Assembly: GCF_001831475.1 (NCBI RefSeq)
Contig: NZ_CP017688.1
Location: forward strand, 2,356,001-2,420,000
Direction of reading: 5' to 3'
DNA from: Flavobacterium crassostreae
Lineage (GTDB): Bacteria; Bacteroidota; Bacteroidia; Flavobacteriales; Flavobacteriaceae
Length of the DNA stretch: 64,000 nucleotides
Position 1 is the stretch's first letter. Each line of letters starts with the position of its first letter. Positions 63,572-64,000 of this stretch are shown piece by piece. The position numbers and the translations under genes are program-made. The notes beneath the pieces are model-generated. The model made no database searches. It was not told the DNA's origin and saw only the letters and a program-made list of their open reading frames with translations.

Positions 63572-64000
63572 TTATACTCGTTTTTCAATTTCAATTATTT
63601 CTAAATCTCGGATCGCTTGGCCATCAATCACAAAACGCATCATGGTGCGCAACGGATGAAAACCGCTCTTCCCACAAGCTCCAGGATTAAGGTGCAAAAG
63701 GTTGTTTTTTTTGTCAAACTGCACTTTTAGGATATGTGAATGACCACAAATAAATAATTTTGGAGGATTCTTTGCCATTTCCTCTTTAATACTTGGGTTG
63801 TATTTACCCGGATATCCTCCGATATGGGTGATCCAAACCGAAACTTCTTCGCAGTCAAAACGATGGTGCAAAGGAAATTCTAAACGTGCTTTATTATCGT
63901 CAATGTTGCCATATACAGCGCGTAGGGGCTTTATTTTTTGCAAGGCATCTGTAACCAACAAGTCTCCAATATCTCCTGCATGCCACACCTCGTCTGCTTG
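63572..64000 (-). CDS. YfcE-like metallophosphoesterase, partial (5' end outside window)
   Basis: About 143 residues are present. It enters the window at QADEVWHAGDIGD, and the first part with the first metal Asp lies outside. Seen: GNIDDNKARLEFPLH (GN and D metal residues), WITHIGGYPGKYN, FICGHSHILKVQ (GHSH) and HLNPGACGKSGF (NPG). These are the calcineurin-like phosphoesterase motifs of the YfcE/MJ0936 group. The internal GTG at 63988 is a codon inside the gene, not its start. Convergent with the kinase gene, with an 8-bp gap. Confidence 0.88.
   Translation of the reverse strand, partial: QADEVWHAGDIGDLLVTDALQKIKPLRAVYGNIDDNKARLEFPLHHRFDCEEVSVWITHIGGYPGKYNPSIKEEMAKNPPKLFICGHSHILKVQFDKKNNLLHLNPGACGKSGFHPLRTMMRFVIDGQAIRDLEIIEIEKRV

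Overview
The window is AT-rich chromosomal DNA from a member of the Bacteroidota, most likely Flavobacterium or a close relative. The evidence is: TAnnTTTG-type -7 promoter boxes in front of many genes, a secreted metalloprotease with a type IX secretion C-terminal sorting domain, a Rho factor with a long disordered insertion, a CzcA-TolC fusion, BatA-type and acyl-CoA reductase proteins, and dispersed palindromic repeats of a kind seen in Flavobacterium. No tRNA, rRNA, CRISPR array, prophage, transposase or integrase is visible. Almost everything is core metabolism, envelope biology or signalling.

Layout. 1-9.4 kb: two helicases (the first truncated by the window edge), small conserved proteins, an MscS channel, a DUF4240 protein, an M1 peptidase and an M17 leucyl aminopeptidase. 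9.5-18.7 kb: a complete histidine operon on the minus strand in the order hisG-hisD-hisC-[pip]-hisB-hisH-hisA-hisF-hisIE. It is preceded by a promoter, a 19-residue His-rich leader peptide (MFTTPMHHHHFHYCSQAMC) and an intrinsic terminator, the arrangement of a transcription attenuator. A 25-unit heptamer tandem array separates hisD from hisC, and a proline-iminopeptidase-like gene plus a dispersed repeat sit between hisC and hisB. 18.7-21.2 kb: a T9SS-exported reprolysin-like metalloprotease. 21.4-30.6 kb: a divalent-metal locus on the minus strand (response regulator, histidine kinase, CzcA-TolC fusion, CzcB, ferritin-like/VIT1 transporter, DUF2231-like protein). 30.8-34.6 kb: an LTA-synthase-like sulfatase-fold enzyme, a CarboxypepD_reg-like protein and a ferredoxin. 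34.8-38.1 kb: acyl-CoA reductase, serC and a serA-like dehydrogenase (serine synthesis). 38.2-43.4 kb: DUF937 and DUF6787 proteins, msrA, a LolD-type ATPase, a TIGR02757 protein and a DEAD-box helicase with a DEFD motif. 43.6-50.7 kb: BatA-domain protein, a dihydroorotase homologue lacking metal ligands, an esterase, an MBL-fold hydrolase and a conserved protein of unknown function. 50.8-55.0 kb: a MepA-like putative endopeptidase coupled to a lipoprotein, Bcp peroxiredoxin, an endonuclease III without its Fe-S cysteines, and a secreted Tyr/Arg/Asn-rich protein. 55.1-64 kb: KUP potassium transporter, RsmB-family methyltransferase, Rho, DUF4293, a NarL/TPR-kinase two-component pair and a truncated YfcE-like phosphoesterase.

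The most unusual signals are non-coding. (1) The his leader/attenuator is too short for ordinary ORF calling. (2) A family of about 80-150 bp dispersed repeats (five copies, two end types) has conserved flanks around a hairpin whose sequence changes while its pairing is kept. (3) The heptamer array begins exactly at the hisD stop codon. Among proteins, the CzcA-TolC fusion keeps an internal signal-peptide-like segment ending AFA|Q, several enzymes lack canonical motif residues (PyrC-like, Nth, DEFD helicase), and a MepA-like gene overlaps a lipoprotein gene. I found no convincing complete, undescribed multi-gene system; the repeat family is the best candidate for something poorly described.
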